Source of the DNA: Candidatus Auribacterota bacterium
GTDB taxonomy: Bacteria; Auribacterota; JAFGBW01; JAFGJP01
Length of the DNA: 50,720 nt
Direction of reading: 5' to 3'
Assembly (NCBI GenBank): GCA_023144635.1
Contig: JAGLFH010000024.1
Coordinates: 1-50,720 of the forward strand
A model generated the notes under the pieces. That model made no database searches, was not told the origin of the DNA, and saw nothing but the letters and a program-made list of their open reading frames with translations. The position numbers and the translations under genes were made by a program. This document shows, in pieces, positions 1-8,759 of the stretch (positions within the stretch are counted from its first letter, which is position 1; every line of letters begins with the position of its first letter).

Positions 1-2
1 TA

Positions 3-965
3 ATAATTACAGATAAAAATGTTAATAAATATTATGGAAGTAAACTCCTATCTTGTTTTAAAAAGAAAAAAATAAAAACACAGATTTATGTTCTTCCTGC
101 CGGTGAAAAAACAAAAAGTAGTTATAGCTTAAAAAAGATCTATGACTTTATGCTTAAAAAAAAGTGTGACAGACGATCGGCTATTATTGCTTTAGGTGGA
201 GGGGTCATTGGTGATTTGGCCGGTTTTGCTGCTGCTACATTTATGAGAGGGATAGACTTTTTTCAAATACCAACAAGTCTTATGGCTCAAGTTGATTCCA
301 GTGTGGGTGGAAAAACAGGTATTGATCTGAAACAGGGAAAAAATCTTGTTGGTGCCTTTCATCAGCCGCGAGCTGTTTTTGCGGATCCTTGCCTTTTAAT
401 GACATTACCGGAAAAGGAGTATATTTCTGCTCTTTCTGAAGTCATAAAATACGGAATAATAATGGACAGAGGCTTTTTTTGTTTTCTTGAAAAAAATATA
501 AAAAGCATAAAATCTAGAGAAATGAAAGTAATGGAAGAAGTTGTGAAAAAATGTCTGCAATTAAAAGCTGAAGTAGTAATGAAGGATGAGTTAGAATCAG
601 GACTTCGTGCAATACTTAATCTTGGACATACTTTTGGGCATGCATATGAGGCATTAAGTGAATATAAAGGCTTAAGTCACGGTTATGCTGTCGGAAACGG
701 GATTATAATAGCAGCGCGTATTTCTACTTTAAAAGGGCTCCTTTCAAAACAAGATTTATTAAGGATAGAAAATATTTTTTATGATCTCGGCTTTTCTTCT
801 GTTTATCCTCCAAAAGATTTTAAACGTTTTTTTGCAATAATGAGCAATGATAAAAAATCATTAAAAGGAAAAAACAGATTTATTTTACCTGATGGTATAG
901 GTAAGACCGTTATTACTGAAGATGTAAGTGCAAAAGAAATAAAACAGATTTTCAGATTAGATTAG
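3..965 (+). CDS. aroB: 3-dehydroquinate synthase, 5' end cut by window edge
   Basis: Converts DAHP to 3-dehydroquinate, the second step of the shikimate pathway, using NAD and a divalent metal in the cytoplasm. The open frame runs in from the window edge: codons from position 3 read ITDKNV and VLPAGEKTK, typical AroB sequence, so the ATG at 150 is internal and the true start lies outside. Visible motifs are the NAD-binding GGGVIGDLAGF and SSVGGKTGID, substrate-contacting KNLVGAFHQP, and metal-binding histidines in NLGHTFGHA and HGYAVG. The C-terminus is complete. The gene lies 18 bases before a response regulator, so the two may be co-transcribed, although no functional link is obvious. An AroH chorismate mutase elsewhere in this window serves the same overall route. 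Confidence 0.95.
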   Translation: MITDKNVNKYYGSKLLSCFKKKKIKTQIYVLPAGEKTKSSYSLKKIYDFMLKKKCDRRSAIIALGGGVIGDLAGFAAATFMRGIDFFQIPTSLMAQVDSSVGGKTGIDLKQGKNLVGAFHQPRAVFADPCLLMTLPEKEYISALSEVIKYGIIMDRGFFCFLEKNIKSIKSREMKVMEEVVKKCLQLKAEVVMKDELESGLRAILNLGHTFGHAYEALSEYKGLSHGYAVGNGIIIAARISTLKGLLSKQDLLRIENIFYDLGFSSVYPPKDFKRFFAIMSNDKKSLKGKNRFILPDGIGKTVITEDVSAKEIKQIFRLD

Positions 966-983
966 AAAAAGGTAAGTTAAAAA

Positions 984-1760
984 ATGAAGATCCTTGTTAT
1001 CGATGATTCTGGTGTCCATCGCAAAATAGTTAAAAGTTTTTTAAGATCTGCCGGGCATGAAGATATCAAAGAGGCTCAAAGCGGAAAAGAGGGTTTGACG
1101 TTGCTGGAAGGCATTGATTTCATCATCACTGACCTTATGATGCCTGAGATGAGCGGAATAGAATTTATTAAGGAAGTCAGAAAGGAGAATAAGGATGTGC
1201 TGATCCTTGTTTCGACATCCATTTCGTCAGTTGAAGAAGAATTAGGAGAGATTGGTGATCTGGGAGCTTGTGACTATATAATAAAGCCTTTTACAAAGCC
1301 TCAGATAAAGGAAAAAATTGAAGACTTTATAAAACAATATAGAAAGGATTTTCAAAAAGAAGAAAAAGTGCTTGTTCCTGCTATGGAAGAAAAGGTTAAT
1401 TTTCAGGAACAAAGACATCATGTTCGTTTTGATTATGATTTTAAAGTCATGCACCGTACTGTTGGTACAGAAAAATATTTTGAGGCTTTGAGTGAAAACA
1501 TAAGCATGGGTGATATGGTGTTTATGTCTCAGCATGTATATGAAAATGGAGAAATGCTTGATCTGAAACTCAATTTTCCTGAAACAAAGGATATTATTCC
1601 TTCTATGACTTTTCAGGCAAAAGTTATTTGGAGTGTTCCAGCTTATAAAGAGGTTCAAGCAAATCAGATCGGAGTGCAGTTTGATTATCTTACAGAAGAA
1701 CAAAAAGAATTTATAAAACAATTGATCCAAATAAAAGATGAATTGACAAAAGAAAAATAA
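984..1760 (+). CDS. Response regulator receiver with C-terminal PilZ domain
   Basis: A 258-residue cytoplasmic signalling protein. Residues 1-120 form a CheY-like receiver: acidic pair D7/D8, phospho-acceptor D50 in ITDLMMPEMSG, a Ser/Thr switch near 77-78 and K101 in YIIKPF. Residues 140-250 resemble a PilZ domain, the c-di-GMP sensor fold, with an RxxxR motif (R144-R148). The second PilZ motif, normally (D/N)xSxxG, reads N-I-S-M-G-D: the final glycine is aspartate, so c-di-GMP binding may be weakened. The protein probably joins a two-component input to a motility or envelope output. No histidine kinase lies nearby. A hairpin terminator follows directly. Domain assignment is secure; the role is inferred. 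Confidence 0.88.
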   Translation: MKILVIDDSGVHRKIVKSFLRSAGHEDIKEAQSGKEGLTLLEGIDFIITDLMMPEMSGIEFIKEVRKENKDVLILVSTSISSVEEELGEIGDLGACDYIIKPFTKPQIKEKIEDFIKQYRKDFQKEEKVLVPAMEEKVNFQEQRHHVRFDYDFKVMHRTVGTEKYFEALSENISMGDMVFMSQHVYENGEMLDLKLNFPETKDIIPSMTFQAKVIWSVPAYKEVQANQIGVQFDYLTEEQKEFIKQLIQIKDELTKEK

Positions 1761-1765
1761 GAAGA

Positions 1766-1793
1766 TGCGGGCATATATGCCCGCAGATTTTTC
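1766..1793 (+). terminator. Rho-independent terminator after the receiver-PilZ gene
   Basis: A perfect 10-base-pair palindrome, TGCGGGCATA at 1766-1775 and its complement at 1776-1785, is followed by a T-rich tract. It starts 6 bases after the stop codon at 1760 and isolates the gene from the aldolase gene downstream. Confidence 0.85.
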
Positions 1794-1886
1794 TTATTGA
1801 ATAAAATCATTGAATATGATAATTATTATGGCTCAATTAAAGTGAAGTTATTATTTAACTAATCTAATGTGAAAGGAAGGAAAAGT

Positions 1887-2906
1887 ATGGGAGATAAGGC
1901 AGTCAGTTATAAGGATCTAGGTTTTGTTAACACAATAGAAATGTTTAAGAAAGCTGTAGATGGGAAATATGCTGTACCAGCTTACAATTTTAACAACATG
2001 GAGCAGATACAGGCAATAATTACTGCATGCGTTGAAACGGGGTCTCCAGTTATCTTGCAAGTTTCAAGCGGTGCACGTAAATATGCCAACCAAACCCTAT
2101 TACAGTACATGGGACAAGGCGCAGTTGAAATGATGAAAGCATTAGCTAAAGAGAAGGGTCTAAAAGAGATACCTATATGTCTACATCTTGATCATGGTGA
2201 TACATTTGAGTTATGTAAATCATGTGTAGATTCAGGTTTTTCATCAGTAATGATAGATGGTTCACACCATTCTTATGAAGATAACATTGCTTTAACTAAA
2301 AAAGTAGTTGAATATGCTCATGCTCATGATGTTACAGTAGAAGGCGAGTTGGGTGTATTAGCTGGAATAGAAGATGAAGTTGTTGCTGAAAAGTCAACTT
2401 ATACTAAACCAGAAGAAGTAGAAGATTTCGTAAAACGAACTGGTGTTGATTCATTAGCTATTTCAATTGGTACTTCTCATGGTGCAAACAAGTTCAAGCC
2501 TGAGCAATGTACTAAAAATGAAGATGGCGTTTATATACCACCAGCACTACGATTTGATATATTAGAAGAGATTGAAAAAAGAATCCCTGGTTTTTCAATA
2601 GTATTACATGGTTCATCATCAGTTCCAGTTGAAGCAGTAAAGATCATCAACGATAATGGTGGTGCATTAAAAGATTCTGTTGGTATCCCGGAATCACAAA
2701 TAAGAAAAGCTACTGAATCAGCAGTTTGTAAGGTTAATATTGATTCTGATGGCCGTCTTTGGATGACTGCTGCTATTCGAAAGCATTTCAATGACAAACC
2801 TGGCGATTTTGATCCTAGAAAATATTTAGGACCAGCACGCGTAGCCTTAATTGAAATGTATGCTCACAAGAACAAAGAAGTATTGGGTAGTGCAAACAAA
2901 GCATAA
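1887..2906 (+). CDS. fba: Class II fructose-1,6-bisphosphate aldolase
   Basis: Zinc-dependent aldolase of glycolysis and gluconeogenesis, interconverting fructose-1,6-bisphosphate with DHAP and glyceraldehyde-3-phosphate. An in-frame GTG exists at 1869, but AAGGAAGG at 1873-1880 sits 6 bases before the ATG at 1887, so 1887 is chosen (339 residues). Family motifs are clear: LHLDHGD with catalytic Asp and zinc His, DGSHHSYEDN, VEGELGVLAGIEDE with a metal Glu, GTSHGANKF with a zinc His, and the phosphate-binding LHGSSSVP. Length fits the longer class II-B subtype. The gene is monocistronic, bounded by strong terminators on both sides. Regular codon use and a strong ribosome site suit a highly expressed enzyme. 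Confidence 0.95.
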   Translation: MGDKAVSYKDLGFVNTIEMFKKAVDGKYAVPAYNFNNMEQIQAIITACVETGSPVILQVSSGARKYANQTLLQYMGQGAVEMMKALAKEKGLKEIPICLHLDHGDTFELCKSCVDSGFSSVMIDGSHHSYEDNIALTKKVVEYAHAHDVTVEGELGVLAGIEDEVVAEKSTYTKPEEVEDFVKRTGVDSLAISIGTSHGANKFKPEQCTKNEDGVYIPPALRFDILEEIEKRIPGFSIVLHGSSSVPVEAVKIINDNGGALKDSVGIPESQIRKATESAVCKVNIDSDGRLWMTAAIRKHFNDKPGDFDPRKYLGPARVALIEMYAHKNKEVLGSANKA

Positions 2907-2946
2907 TTTGCTTGTTTTCCAAAAAAAATAAGCAATAAAACATATC

Positions 2947-3000
2947 AACTGCATCAAAATGATACTATTTATTTAAGATTATTTTGATGCAGTTTTTTTA
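2947..3000 (+). terminator. Strong terminator after fba
   Basis: A perfect 14-base-pair inverted repeat (AACTGCATCAAAAT at 2947-2960, complement at 2981-2994) around a 20-base loop ends in a run of seven T residues. This is a classical intrinsic terminator. Confidence 0.85.
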
Positions 3001-3165
3001 TATATCGTAAAGTATATTACATGAGTTGTATTTTTAGTCTTGTTTTTATAACATCTTAATAACAAGTAAGTTATAAAGAGCATATTCTCTCCTTTATTTT
3101 TTTTAAAATTTCAAAAAAATGTCTTTGGTATGTTATATGCTAATTGATCAGTTAAGGAGAGAAAA

Positions 3166-4179
3166 ATGAGACTAGCAAAATGGGCGATTTTAGATTCGTC
3201 AAAAGAAAATTGTATACTTGAATTACGATTTGATGAGCTTACCCAGCTTCTTTTAGATGGTAAGATACATAATTCAGATCTCGTAAGGCAGCCGAATCAG
3301 GATGATTTTGTTCCTGTAAAATATTGTCAGGCTCTTTCATATTACAACATGAAGTTAAAGCAGCAGCAAATAATCAACAAAATAAAGACGAATGAAGATA
3401 TCCATATTAATTTGAGAATATTTACAGAAAAGTATGAAGGTTTTTTTCAAAAAAAATATTTTGAAAAGAAATATTCACTATTTAAAAGATATGAAGAGCA
3501 GATAAAACTTATTCTTGAGAAGAAAGAGGTCATTATATACTCAGCTCTTCCTTTAAGCAGATGGAGCAGTAGTAACGCTGTTAATAAAGGAAATACACTT
3601 CTTGTCTTTACAGATAAACGAGCAATTGAACTTACTTTTGATCAGGACAAAAGATATTTGAAAGATATAAAATTCTTTTTTTATAAAAATATATGTAATT
3701 TTGAATGGAAAGAAGATATTTTGCATAATAAATATCTGTGCCTACATCTTAATAATAGTGAGAGGTTGTCCTGGAAAGGGTTAAAAAAATATGAGATCGA
3801 TCGTATATGCAAGTTTTTATACCCTTATATTATTTACAACAGTAGTTTTAATGATGTTTCAACAAATGAATTTAAAATACCTATTTGCATAGATAGTCAA
3901 TTGCTGGAAGAGATAAATAGCGCTACAGATAAACTTTGTGCGAATAGAAATGAAGAGGATAAGTTTAAGAAAAATATATTTAGTGATGCTTTTAAAATAT
4001 TATCGTACAAAATGTTAAGAGTTGGAGTAGAACTTTTCTTTTTAGTAGCCTTTTTGTTAATAGCTTTTATTCATCCTTTGAAAATATATTTTATTATTTT
4101 TATTATATTTGGCACACTGCTTGTTGCTGAAATTGTCTTTGGGAATATCCAATACGTACATAGGACAGAGGTCAGATAA
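3166..4179 (+). CDS. Uncharacterised membrane protein, GYF_2-like N-terminus, two C-terminal TM helices
   Basis: 337 residues with no family I can name confidently. Residues 5-52 (KWAILDS... LRFDELTQLLLDGKIHNSDLVRQ...FVPV) resemble the GYF_2 fold seen at the N-terminus of many bacterial membrane proteins, which normally reads W-Y-hydrophobic...L...G.I...D.V...W.P. The middle part, about 140-210, has a bacterial PH-like look (FTDKRAIELTF, then alternating strands and NNSERLSW). Two hydrophobic helices lie at about 285-305 and 310-330. A good ribosome site (AAGGAGA at 3154-3160) supports this start. It stands alone between the fba terminator and a repeat-rich spacer. The function is unknown; a membrane scaffold or sensor is a guess. 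Confidence 0.75.
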   Translation: MRLAKWAILDSSKENCILELRFDELTQLLLDGKIHNSDLVRQPNQDDFVPVKYCQALSYYNMKLKQQQIINKIKTNEDIHINLRIFTEKYEGFFQKKYFEKKYSLFKRYEEQIKLILEKKEVIIYSALPLSRWSSSNAVNKGNTLLVFTDKRAIELTFDQDKRYLKDIKFFFYKNICNFEWKEDILHNKYLCLHLNNSERLSWKGLKKYEIDRICKFLYPYIIYNSSFNDVSTNEFKIPICIDSQLLEEINSATDKLCANRNEEDKFKKNIFSDAFKILSYKMLRVGVELFFLVAFLLIAFIHPLKIYFIIFIIFGTLLVAEIVFGNIQYVHRTEVR

Positions 4180-4536
4180 AAGAGGATAAAAAAAAAGCAA
4201 TTTAAGCCACTGAGAACACCGAGGATACAGAGGAAAAACAGCTTGCCTCGCCACAGCGGAACGCGAAGGCGGGAGGCAGTTTTTCGACTTCTTGCACTCA
4301 GTTCGACCTTGCTCACTGCAGGCTGCTCAGGATGAAAAGACAGAGGACAGATAAGCAAGAATAAAAAGCATTTATTAAATCCATTTTATTCTGTTCCATT
4401 CGACTCACTGCGTTTGCTTAGGACAAGTTAATCCTGTCCAAATTTTTCGTTATTAGTTTTTAAATAAAGCTTCTTATCTTAAAATATTTTATTTTAATAA
4501 TTGTCTTAGTGCGTTTTTTGTTTAAAATATAATGAT
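4180..4536. repeat. 357-base spacer made of dispersed repeat modules
   Basis: No gene is visible. From left to right it holds a GACAGAGG-type purine repeat (4166-4200, overlapping the preceding stop), a GCCACTGAGAACACCGAGG module (about 4205-4239), a hairpin with stem TGCCTC/GAGGCA flanked by AAAAAC and GTTTTT (about 4236-4286), and a stretch that on the minus strand reads TCATCCTGAGC...GTCGAA (about 4287-4340). A second GACAGAGGACAG copy (4340-4355) and a TTCGACTCACTGCG piece (4398-4415) follow. The last 100 bases are plain AT-rich sequence. The GC-rich middle contrasts sharply with the surroundings. Confidence 0.7.
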
Positions 4537-6366
4537 ATGAAAAGAAATATTAAAATCTATGCAGCAGTAATCTTGTCAATTATTATCTTATTTTTTGCAG
4601 TTTTTATAGGATATCGAGTTCGCCTGTATGATTTGAGAGAACTCTTTAAATCAGATTATCAGATTGATATATTCGATAAAAAAATACCATCGGAGGCAGC
4701 CTTTATTTTAAAAATGCATCAAACAGAAAAGATCCTTGATAATATATCCAGCTGGAATTTTATAAAACTTATGAAAGGTTATCCTCTTTTTAATATTAGT
4801 GAGGATCAGGATTTGAAAGAAAATATTGTTAGTAATATAAAAGAAAAATTATTATTGCCATTATCAGATGATGAAATAAAAGGAATTTTATTTAGATCGA
4901 CGATTCTTTTTGCTTATCCTAAAAAGGATTCTTTTTTGCCAGGTCTTGTGATGATTGCGGATATTGATAAAAAAGCAAGGCGAAAACTGGTTATGATGAA
5001 AATGTGGTACTTAGCAAATAACAGGGATTTAAAAATCACTCGCTATAGAGACGAAGAGATAATAATGCTTCCAGATATACATTCTGAAAAACTAACTGTT
5101 GTTATGTTAAGAAATATACTATTGATCGGATATGGAAAGGTGGAAAATGAAATATTATTAACAATAGATGCAATCAAAGACAATAAAGTAAACAACGAGA
5201 ATATTAAATATTCTTCAATGTTAAAGGATTTAGATAAAAAAGATAGTACTGCTGTTACGGTGTGGACAGATATGAGCAATCTGTATCCCTATATTGAAAA
5301 AATGATTATAAATAAAACTTCATCACTAACCAATTTACAATTAATCACAGAATACCTTAAAAGTACTTTGAATTATACTGATTCAATATTATTGCGAATA
5401 AAATTTCTTGAGGAAAAATTAGAAGGAGAAATTATATCTAAAGTCAGGATTGATGCAAGAGATAAAGATATAAGAATGAAGGACTTAAACTTGTTTAGCG
5501 AAAAGGAGATAAATGAAAAGCTCTCTATTTATAATGATAAAACGGTTTTGTTTTACTATTCAATGGACCAGGCGAACAGTGTTTACTTTGATTATTTTTT
5601 AAAGTCATTTGAAAATGATTATAAAAAGAAAAAGGCTTGCCAGCAATCAACTTACGGATTTGTTTATAACACGGATACATTTATATTTTTAAAGTCATTT
5701 TTAAAAAAAATATCTAAAAATAAGCTGGTGCATGAAATAGGTGATAGTTTTGTGTTTTTTATCGAAGAACCATATACGGATAATGATCTTTTATCAAAAG
5801 GATTTATCTTGAAAATTGAAAAACCGAAAAAATGGAATTCGTTATTTGAACAAATGGCATCAGAACATCCTTCTTTTTTGTATGTATTACCTGATGATCA
5901 TACCTTTGCAAATTTGAGTAAAGAAAAATTAAGTCGGCCTTATGTCTTAAGTTGCATTCAAGAGAATAATCTTTTTTTATCAAATAATTTAAATACACTT
6001 AAATCTTCTTTGATTAATAGTGAAAACAAAAATAATATAAGTAAAAGAGTAAATGTTGAAGAAAACGAAAAAGGCCGACTGGTCTCTTTTTTTTACTTAA
6101 AACCTGATATTTTAGGGGAAAAAATAAAAAATGCAATAAATGAACTAATGCTTGTTGATGAAAATGAAGAGGATGAAGACCTTGTAAGGATCTCAAATCT
6201 GCTTTTTTTGCTGAAGATCACAGGTTCTCTTGACAGTTATATTATTGATGGCATTACGGCATTTCAGGAAATAGAAGAAATATTTATATATAGACATATA
6301 AATAACGATTTTACATTAAACAAAAAATTTGTTATAATGTTTAAAAAAGATTCGGTAACAAATTGA
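4537..6366 (+). CDS. DUF3352-like exported or membrane-anchored protein
   Basis: 609 residues with one N-terminal hydrophobic helix (about 7-27), then a long soluble, lysine- and isoleucine-rich region, so it is probably anchored in the inner membrane and faces the periplasm. The repeating pattern of short strands and phrases such as FILKMHQTEKILDNISSW, TVVMLRNILLIGYGKVENEILLTIDAI and LVSFFYLKPDIL resembles DUF3352 proteins, which have no known function. No Shine-Dalgarno sequence precedes the ATG. Its stop codon lies two bases before the malate dehydrogenase ATG, so the two genes are probably co-transcribed. The family call is tentative. Confidence 0.65.
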   Translation: MKRNIKIYAAVILSIIILFFAVFIGYRVRLYDLRELFKSDYQIDIFDKKIPSEAAFILKMHQTEKILDNISSWNFIKLMKGYPLFNISEDQDLKENIVSNIKEKLLLPLSDDEIKGILFRSTILFAYPKKDSFLPGLVMIADIDKKARRKLVMMKMWYLANNRDLKITRYRDEEIIMLPDIHSEKLTVVMLRNILLIGYGKVENEILLTIDAIKDNKVNNENIKYSSMLKDLDKKDSTAVTVWTDMSNLYPYIEKMIINKTSSLTNLQLITEYLKSTLNYTDSILLRIKFLEEKLEGEIISKVRIDARDKDIRMKDLNLFSEKEINEKLSIYNDKTVLFYYSMDQANSVYFDYFLKSFENDYKKKKACQQSTYGFVYNTDTFIFLKSFLKKISKNKLVHEIGDSFVFFIEEPYTDNDLLSKGFILKIEKPKKWNSLFEQMASEHPSFLYVLPDDHTFANLSKEKLSRPYVLSCIQENNLFLSNNLNTLKSSLINSENKNNISKRVNVEENEKGRLVSFFYLKPDILGEKIKNAINELMLVDENEEDEDLVRISNLLFLLKITGSLDSYIIDGITAFQEIEEIFIYRHINNDFTLNKKFVIMFKKDSVTN

Positions 6367-6368
6367 CT

Positions 6369-7292
6369 ATGAATAAAATATCTATTATTGGGGCCGGGCA
6401 TGTAGGCGGTCATACAGCTTTTTTTTGTGCGCAGAAGGAACTTGGCAGCGTAGCTTTAATTGATATTAAAGAGGGGCTGGCTAAGGGAAAAGCTCTTGAC
6501 CAAAATCAGGCATTAGGCCTTTTAGGCATAAATCCTTTAATATATGGTTCCGAGGATATTGCAGATATCCAGGGTAGCCGCGTTATTATTGTAACTTGCG
6601 GTATTGCCAGAAAACCGGGAATGACCCGTGAGGAACTTTTAAAGATAAATCTTTCCATAATAAAGGATGTTTCTCAGAAAATTAAGGTGCATGCTCCGGA
6701 AAGTATTGTTATTATGGTGACTAATCCTGTAGATATTTTATCTTATGCTTGCATGCGATATACAAATTTCCCTAAAAACAGGGTTTTAGGGCAAGCTGGT
6801 ATTCTTGATTCTTCGAGATTTTTATATAATCTTTCAAAAGAACTTAATTTATCTTCTGCAGATATAAATACAATGGTTCTTGGTGGACATGGAGATACCA
6901 TGGTCCCAATTCCTGAACATACCACGGTTTCAGGTGTTCCTTTACTCCAACTTATTTCAGAGGATGTTCTCGATGTTTTGATAGAAAAGACAAGAAAAGG
7001 TGGAGCTGAAATAGTTGCGCATCTAAAGGAAACAAGTGCTTATTATGCTCCTGCTTTATCTGCAGTATTAATGGCAGAATCAATAATAAAAGACAAAAAT
7101 CGTCTTTTCCCTTGTTCGGTGTTTGTTGAAGGTGAATATGGCCTTAATGGTGCTTTTATTGGGCTTCCTGTATTATTGGATAAATATGGAGTGAAGGAAA
7201 TAATTAAGTTTGAACTTCCGTCTAAGCGGGAAGAAGAACTAAAAAGATCTTTTGAATTTTATATAAATAAGATAAATAGCATTAATTTTTAA
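6369..7292 (+). CDS. mdh: NAD-dependent malate dehydrogenase (LDH/MDH family)
   Basis: Interconverts malate and oxaloacetate with NAD in the cytoplasm. A TTG lies at 6363, but the ATG at 6369 gives the usual family start MNKISIIGAGHVG (307 residues). The Rossmann GAGHVG motif is followed by D32, which selects NAD over NADP. Substrate-binding residues R81, R87 and R150 and catalytic H174 in GGHGDTMVP are present. Arg at position 81 in GIARKPGMTR, where lactate dehydrogenases have Gln, indicates malate rather than lactate specificity. The subtype is the tetrameric LDH-like MDH common in anaerobes. It follows the DUF3352-like gene by two bases and precedes a PilZ gene by 13. Confidence 0.92.
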   Translation: MNKISIIGAGHVGGHTAFFCAQKELGSVALIDIKEGLAKGKALDQNQALGLLGINPLIYGSEDIADIQGSRVIIVTCGIARKPGMTREELLKINLSIIKDVSQKIKVHAPESIVIMVTNPVDILSYACMRYTNFPKNRVLGQAGILDSSRFLYNLSKELNLSSADINTMVLGGHGDTMVPIPEHTTVSGVPLLQLISEDVLDVLIEKTRKGGAEIVAHLKETSAYYAPALSAVLMAESIIKDKNRLFPCSVFVEGEYGLNGAFIGLPVLLDKYGVKEIIKFELPSKREEELKRSFEFYINKINSINF

Positions 7293-7305
7293 GGGAGTGA
7301 ATAAA

Positions 7306-7680
7306 GTGATAGATTATTCAGGACCAGAAAGACGTCGTTTTGTACGGGTTCCTTTCATTTTTCCAGTTAAATATGTGTTAGCAGATGACAAAGATAAAAA
7401 GGAATATCATTCACTTAGCGATAACTTAAGTGAGGGTGGTATTAAGATCATTTGCATGCAGAAAATTGATGAGGGAACAGACATAAGACTTGATTTTTCC
7501 TTACCTACTTCAGACGGTATTATAGAAATTAAATGTTTAGGTCGGATTGCTTGGTATAGGGAAAAAGATAACAAGATTTATTGTGGAGTCCAATTTGTTG
7601 ATCTTGATTCGGATAAGCATAAAGTGTTACAAAATTTTATATTTAAAATCTTAGAGTTTAGAGGCGTTGAAACAGGATAA
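7306..7680 (+). CDS. Single-domain PilZ protein
   Basis: A small cytoplasmic protein of 124 residues from the GTG at 7306. A GTG also lies at 7297, but AAGGGAG at 7291-7297 gives the later start a normal spacing of 8. PilZ domains bind cyclic di-GMP. Both signature motifs are intact: RxxxR in RRRFVR near the N-terminus and (D/N)xSxxG in SDNLSEGGI. The C-terminal half has the expected beta-barrel pattern ending GVQFVDLD. The gene is probably in one transcript with malate dehydrogenase. It may act as a c-di-GMP adaptor for motility or exopolysaccharide, but no partner is visible. Unlike the PilZ domain of the receiver protein at 984, this one looks binding-competent. Confidence 0.85.
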   Translation: MIDYSGPERRRFVRVPFIFPVKYVLADDKDKKEYHSLSDNLSEGGIKIICMQKIDEGTDIRLDFSLPTSDGIIEIKCLGRIAWYREKDNKIYCGVQFVDLDSDKHKVLQNFIFKILEFRGVETG

Positions 7681-7735
7681 AATTATGCACTTTATTTTGT
7701 TTTACCTTTTATATCTTTCTTTAGGAGAAAATTAA

Positions 7736-8677
7736 TTGAAAAGTTTTTGGAACTTTCTAATTGTTTTTATACTCTTTTGTTTTTTATTTCCAGTGGAATC
7801 TTTTTGTGAAAAAAGAGTTGCTGTGATCCTAAGTAACCAGCATGTAAGATATGAAGAAATATACGAAAACTTTAAATCATCGCCAGATATAAAAAATATT
7901 ATAATAAAGAAATATGTTTTGGATAACCGAAATAATTCTGATTATCTAAAAGATGCAATAAAAGGCGGAAACTTTGATGCAGCATTTGCAATAGGGACTA
8001 ATGCCACGAAGATGATGAAAGATATTGCTACTGTTCCTACTGTTTTTTCAATGGTTGTAAATCCTAAGTATTTTGGATTTATTGGTAAAGATGAGGCATC
8101 GCTTCCAAATCTATGCGGAATATCAATTGAGGTTCCAGTTGAAGAGCAGTTTAAGCTTTTAAAAAAGATTATTCCTCGTATTCAGAGGATAGGAGTAATC
8201 TATGACCCTAGCAAGTCTGGTTATACGATTGCAAGGGCCATAAAAACATCACAACGTCTTGGTCTGGAGGTGTATGAGGTTCCTGTTAAAAGTAGTCCGG
8301 AGGTTCCTCAGGCGCTATCAAAACTTGAAGGCACAATAGAAGTATTGTTTGCAATAGTAGATGACACAGTATATAGATCTAGCACAATGGGGCATATTCT
8401 TCTAAGATGTCTCAAAAGAAAAACACCTGTTTTTGGGTTTTCTCATACAATAACAAAGGCAGGTGCTATTTTTTCAACGTATATTGATTTTGATTCAATA
8501 GGTAAAGTAGCTGCTGAGAGAATAAAAATGTTACTTGATGGTACAACTTGTGAGGAAATACCGTTTAAATTCACAAATAAATGGAGATATTCACTAAATC
8601 TTGCTGTAGCTGAGAGGCTCAATATAGAAATATCACATAATATAATTGTAAATGCTGATAAAATAGTTAACCAATAA
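7736..8677 (+). CDS. ABC-type substrate-binding protein, PF04392 family (copy 1)
   Basis: A 313-residue exported protein. It starts at TTG 7736, supported by AGGAG 8 bases upstream; a signal peptide (about residues 1-24, ending ...PVESFC) follows. The body is a periplasmic-binding fold of the ABC_sub_bind/TrpX type, shown by FAIGTNATKMMK, VPTVFSMVVNP, IGVIYDPSKSGY and FAIVDDTVYRSS. Relatives bind amino acids such as tryptophan or serve as sensor partners. Neither a permease nor an ATPase gene is adjacent; the next gene is a diverged paralogue, so this is an orphan binding protein. The ligand cannot be read from the sequence. Confidence 0.82.
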   Translation: MKSFWNFLIVFILFCFLFPVESFCEKRVAVILSNQHVRYEEIYENFKSSPDIKNIIIKKYVLDNRNNSDYLKDAIKGGNFDAAFAIGTNATKMMKDIATVPTVFSMVVNPKYFGFIGKDEASLPNLCGISIEVPVEEQFKLLKKIIPRIQRIGVIYDPSKSGYTIARAIKTSQRLGLEVYEVPVKSSPEVPQALSKLEGTIEVLFAIVDDTVYRSSTMGHILLRCLKRKTPVFGFSHTITKAGAIFSTYIDFDSIGKVAAERIKMLLDGTTCEEIPFKFTNKWRYSLNLAVAERLNIEISHNIIVNADKIVNQ

Positions 8678-8690
8678 ATGTATAAGTTTA

Positions 8691-8718
8691 TTGACGTATT
8701 TAATATTTTATGTAAAAT
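8691..8718 (+). promoter_or_regulatory. Sigma70-type promoter for the second substrate-binding gene
   Basis: TTGACG at 8691-8696 and TAAAAT at 8713-8718 are separated by 16 bases, in the gap between the two paralogues. This suggests that the second copy can be transcribed independently of the first. Confidence 0.5.
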
Positions 8719-8759
8719 ATATTAATATATACTAAAATTAAGTCTTTTTTGTAAAATAT

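Noticed and set aside
4180..4536. tRNA or other structured RNA gene in the GC-rich spacer
   Set aside because: No cloverleaf, no TTCGAATC-type T-loop with acceptor pairing; the GC-rich part is explained by repeat modules also found elsewhere in the window.
7297..7305. GTG at 7297 as start of the PilZ gene
   Set aside because: The ribosome site AAGGGAG would abut or overlap it; the GTG at 7306 has normal spacing.
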